Assembly (NCBI GenBank): GCA_023229825.1
Contig: JALNYN010000028.1
Coordinates: 1-14,735 of the forward strand
DNA: 14,735 nt
Direction: 5' to 3'
From: Minisyncoccota bacterium
GTDB taxonomy: Bacteria; Patescibacteriota; Minisyncoccia; Phycocordibacterales; CAIJYI01
Shown: piece by piece, positions 12,115 to 14,735 of the stretch
Position numbering within the stretch: the first letter of the stretch is position 1
Layout: each line of letters opens with the position of its first letter
The notes under the pieces: model-generated
What the model was told of the DNA's origin: nothing
What the model saw: the letters and a program-made list of their open reading frames with translations, nothing else
Databases searched by the model: none
Position numbers and translations under genes: made by a program

Positions 12115-12123
12115 AGTGGCATT

Positions 12124-12822
12124 ATGCAGATGACATTCAAAAATATCGTTAAGGAACAAGTTCCCCCTCAGGTTATTATTTCCATTATTTTTGTCGCCAT
12201 GCTCGCCATCGGATACGGCGTGTGGTCGCAGGAAACAAGCGGCACCATAGCACTCTCCGCTCCGACTTACGGAACGGAACTCTACGTTGACGGACAGATC
12301 GCGGGAGTATCAAAAAGCGCCGGAGAAAAAATGTCCTATCAATATATTGAAGGAAAACATTCCGTCATCGTTTCGCGCGGCGATTTTTGGCCATGGACAA
12401 AAGACGTTACGCTTTCCGCAAAAGAAACTGAAACCCTTCGCCCGCTTCTCGTGAGAAAAGACGTAAAACCTTCTCTCGTCGTTGCAAAAGTTTACAACAA
12501 TGGCGTCATTTCAGAAAGCCCCGAGTACACCGATGCGCTCGCGCGAATAGATGGCGCGGTTATCAGCGATCAAATAAAAGCTGCGCTCGCGCCGATACAA
12601 TTTAAAGATGTCAGATCCGCAGATTATTTCCCGGGAAGAACCGATGTGCTTTTGGTTGCCGTCAACGACGGAGTGTTCGCGGTTGAGACCGGAACATCCA
12701 CGCCCCGAAATTTCCTGCCGGTTTACAAAGGAACGTCTCCTGAATTCGTACTATCCGATAATTCTTCGATACTCGTGAAGGACGGAAGTTCCATTTTCCG
12801 CATCGTCGGATTCGATAAATAA
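12124..12822 (+). CDS. PEGA-domain membrane-anchored protein
   Basis: The 232-residue protein has an N-terminal membrane helix (about 17-35) and a PEGA domain at 40-110: GTIALSAPTYGTELYVDGQ, then EGKHSVIVSRGDFWPWTKDV. PEGA domains are small surface-associated beta folds. The C-terminal part (112-232) includes DYFPGRTDVLLVAVNDGVFAV and later FVLSDNSSILVKDGSSIFRI, like a few blades of a beta-propeller; no catalytic motif is seen. It probably faces outside the membrane. ATG 12124 appears to lie within a few nt of the transcript start, so translation may be leaderless; ATG 12130 is the alternative. It is followed after 16 nt by the PriA-like gene and is probably co-transcribed with it. Confidence 0.82.
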   Translation: MQMTFKNIVKEQVPPQVIISIIFVAMLAIGYGVWSQETSGTIALSAPTYGTELYVDGQIAGVSKSAGEKMSYQYIEGKHSVIVSRGDFWPWTKDVTLSAKETETLRPLLVRKDVKPSLVVAKVYNNGVISESPEYTDALARIDGAVISDQIKAALAPIQFKDVRSADYFPGRTDVLLVAVNDGVFAVETGTSTPRNFLPVYKGTSPEFVLSDNSSILVKDGSSIFRIVGFDK

Positions 12823-12838
12823 CACCGAGCTTATAAAA

Positions 12839-14735
12839 ATGAAGATCGTTAACGCTTCACCAATTTCGCAAGGAGTTTTGAAAGAGGTCTTGACCTACTA
12901 TACGTCCAAAGACATAGAAAAAAATTCTCTTGTCGTCATACCGATCCGGGGCAAATCCGTCCCCGGTATCGTTGTGTCGTATGAAGACGCCAATGAAGTT
13001 AAATCGCGGCTGAAAAGTTCGCGGTTTTCGTTAAAGCGAGTGGAGCGAGTTGCCGAGCGAAATTTTCTGCTTCCCGAATTCATCAGTGCTGCGAACGAAA
13101 CCGCCATGCAATACGCCGGTACCGTCGGAGGAATTATCTCCGGGCTCGTTCCGGCCAGAATTTTTGAAGATTATCTGAAACAGAAAGGCACGCTTGCGGA
13201 AATGCTCCGGCCCGATGCGTTCCGCATAAAAAAACCGATCCTTGCCGACTGTATTCTGCACGCCGACAAATACGCCATTCAAGCCAGCCATGAAGACCGG
13301 TTTTCGATATACCGCGGGGTCATTCGCGAGGAGTTCGCACGCGGTTCTTCGATCTTCCTTTCATGCTCCACCGCAATGAGCACCGAAATGGTATCGAAAG
13401 AACTTTCGCGCGGCATCGAACAATACGTGTTTACCTTGAACGGAAAAATGCCGCCGAAAGAAATGACCGCCGTCTGGAAAAAAATTCTTGAAACACAACA
13501 TCCCGTTCTCATTATCGGAACCCCAATGTTCTCGTCGCTCCCGAGAGAGGATCTCGGCGCTTTCATTATCGAACAGGAAAGCAAAGATTCCTACCAGACA
13601 TTCTCCCGACCTTATTTTGATTTCCGTTTTTTCCTCGAAAAATTCGCCGAAAAAATGACCGCGCGATTCATCGTCGGCGATTCCTTTCTCAGGATCGAAA
13701 CGCTCCATCGCTACGAAGAAAAAAAACTTTCCGCCATCATACCGCTTCGTTTTCGACTGCTCTCGACTCTGGAGCAAGCCGTTATCGATACCAGAAAAGA
13801 AAGCCGTTCGCGAACCGCTGCAGCCGCGCAGGAAAAAGAATCAGCGTCCGACAAAGGCTGGAAAGCCCTCTCCGCGCCGCTCCGCCGTTCCATGACGGAA
13901 ACGCTTGAGTCCGGAGGAAATATCTTTCTCTTTGGAGTTCGGCGCGGAGTGACTCCGCTCACCGCCTGCCGAGATTGCGGAAATATCCTTTCCTGCCCGC
14001 GATGCCAGGTCCCCTACGTGCTTCATCGCGAAGGAACGCGCAATATTTTCATCTGCCACAAATGCGAGGAACGAAAAAAGACGGAAACCACCTGTCCCGT
14101 CTGCGGCGGCTGGCGGCTCCTGCCTCTCGGCGTCGGCGTGGAACTCGTCGCCAATGAAGTGCGCGAATTATTCCCGAATGTTCCTCTTTATGAATTAAAT
14201 TCCGATGCCGTAAAAAATGAGAAGAAGTGCACGGAGATATCATCCTCTTTCCGCGATTCGCGCGGCACGATCCTCGTCGGCACCGAATTCGCGCTTCCTT
14301 ATGTCGACAAGGCTTCGCTCGCCGCCGTCGTTTCCGTAGACTCGCTTTTTTCTCTGCCGGATTTTCGCAGCAATGAAAAAATACTCAGGAAACTTTTAGA
14401 AGTGCGCGCTAAGGCAGACAAAACATTTATCGTGCAGACCAGATATCCCGAAGAACGGATCTGGAGATCGCTCATGCAGGGAAACCTCATGGAATTCTAC
14501 AAAGAAGAAACCAAAGACCGAAGCCGTTTCTTCTATCCGCCTTATTCCGTGATCATCAAGATCAGATTCGAGGGAACCAATCAGGAAGTTTCCGAAAAAG
14601 CCGCCGTGATCGAAGACATGTTCAAAAAATTCAACGTGAAGATCTTCCCGGCATTCATCCCAAAAATAAAAGACCGATATCAGGTCAACGCGATCATAAA
14701 AACCGCCGTTGATAAATGGCCCGACAAAGAACTGG
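12839..14735 (+). CDS. priA: PriA-like primosomal protein lacking helicase motifs (partial)
   Basis: The frame is open from ATG 12839 to the window edge (632 codons; the 3' end is missing). The zinc-binding region is complete: four CxxC pairs at Cys377/380, 386/389, 406/409 and 419/422, spaced as in PriA. PriA-like order continues around it: IIGTPMFSSLP (225-235), GVGVELVANEVRELFP (431-446), VSVDSLFSLPDFRSNEK (499-514) and FFYPPYS (564-570). The helicase motifs have gone. No Walker A GxGKT is present near 155-170. The DEEH box position reads IIEQESKDSY (243-252), GTQMIAKG reads GTEFALPY (481-488), and QVAGRAGR reads EVRAKADK (520-527). It may act as a non-helicase DNA-restart or loader scaffold, as proposed for actinobacterial PriA. 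It lies 16 nt after the PEGA gene and has a weak ribosome site. Confidence 0.87.
   Translation, partial: MKIVNASPISQGVLKEVLTYYTSKDIEKNSLVVIPIRGKSVPGIVVSYEDANEVKSRLKSSRFSLKRVERVAERNFLLPEFISAANETAMQYAGTVGGIISGLVPARIFEDYLKQKGTLAEMLRPDAFRIKKPILADCILHADKYAIQASHEDRFSIYRGVIREEFARGSSIFLSCSTAMSTEMVSKELSRGIEQYVFTLNGKMPPKEMTAVWKKILETQHPVLIIGTPMFSSLPREDLGAFIIEQESKDSYQTFSRPYFDFRFFLEKFAEKMTARFIVGDSFLRIETLHRYEEKKLSAIIPLRFRLLSTLEQAVIDTRKESRSRTAAAAQEKESASDKGWKALSAPLRRSMTETLESGGNIFLFGVRRGVTPLTACRDCGNILSCPRCQVPYVLHREGTRNIFICHKCEERKKTETTCPVCGGWRLLPLGVGVELVANEVRELFPNVPLYELNSDAVKNEKKCTEISSSFRDSRGTILVGTEFALPYVDKASLAAVVSVDSLFSLPDFRSNEKILRKLLEVRAKADKTFIVQTRYPEERIWRSLMQGNLMEFYKEETKDRSRFFYPPYSVIIKIRFEGTNQEVSEKAAVIEDMFKKFNVKIFPAFIPKIKDRYQVNAIIKTAVDKWPDKEL

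Noticed and set aside
13361..13777. Minus-strand ORFs opposite the PriA-like gene (also 13279-13584 and others)
   Set aside because: The plus strand is open for the whole 1.9 kb with eight ordered zinc cysteines; the minus-strand frames have no features.

Overview
The window looks like a piece of a Candidatus Patescibacteria (CPR) genome, most likely Parcubacteria-like. The signs are a compact minus-strand non-oxidative pentose-phosphate cluster, transketolase split into two genes, many small membrane or coiled-coil proteins, a PriA homologue without recognisable helicase motifs, a lone GIY-YIG protein, and intergenic regions full of short dispersed repeats. TGA is used as a stop (tkt C-half), so a code that reads UGA as glycine is not supported. 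The lineage is inferred from gene style, not from a marker gene.

Layout. 1-378 is three identical 126-bp tandem units. Each carries a 5'-truncated tRNA-Glu copy with a 32-bp double-hairpin element in the anticodon, plus a terminator. 343-414 (minus) is an intact tRNA-Glu(CUC), 4 nt after the stop of a small GIY-YIG gene (419-658, minus). Upstream of that gene lies another decayed tRNA-Glu remnant that carries the same 32-bp element. 866-4374 (minus) is a two-gene surface-protein operon: a 203-aa anchored protein, then a 954-aa protein with five fibronectin III domains. The two share an unnamed two-cysteine domain. 4544-8729 (minus) is sugar-phosphate metabolism: rpiB, rpe, transketolase N-half, a cysteine-tailed membrane protein, and further on transketolase C-half. 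Two tiny plus-strand membrane-protein genes (5841-6014 and 8803-8988) sit against this cluster. Each has its own strong promoter, a palindrome at the transcript start, and a look-alike terminator. 9026-10472 (minus) is a heptad-repeat coiled-coil protein and gap. 10591-11958 (minus) is an M24 aminopeptidase. A divergent promoter pair at 12055-12114 separates it from a plus-strand PEGA-domain membrane protein and the PriA-like gene, which runs off the end.

How it fits together. RpiB, Rpe and the two transketolase halves interconvert pentose, triose and hexose phosphates, and Gap feeds triose phosphate into lower glycolysis, as expected for a fermentative, host-dependent cell. The surface proteins, PEGA protein and small membrane proteins belong to the envelope. 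The parts least explained by ordinary annotation are the tRNA-Glu / 32-bp element / GIY-YIG locus at 1-744, the repeat-filled duplication of the tkt C-half start at 5496-5768, and the pair of tiny membrane-protein transcription units.
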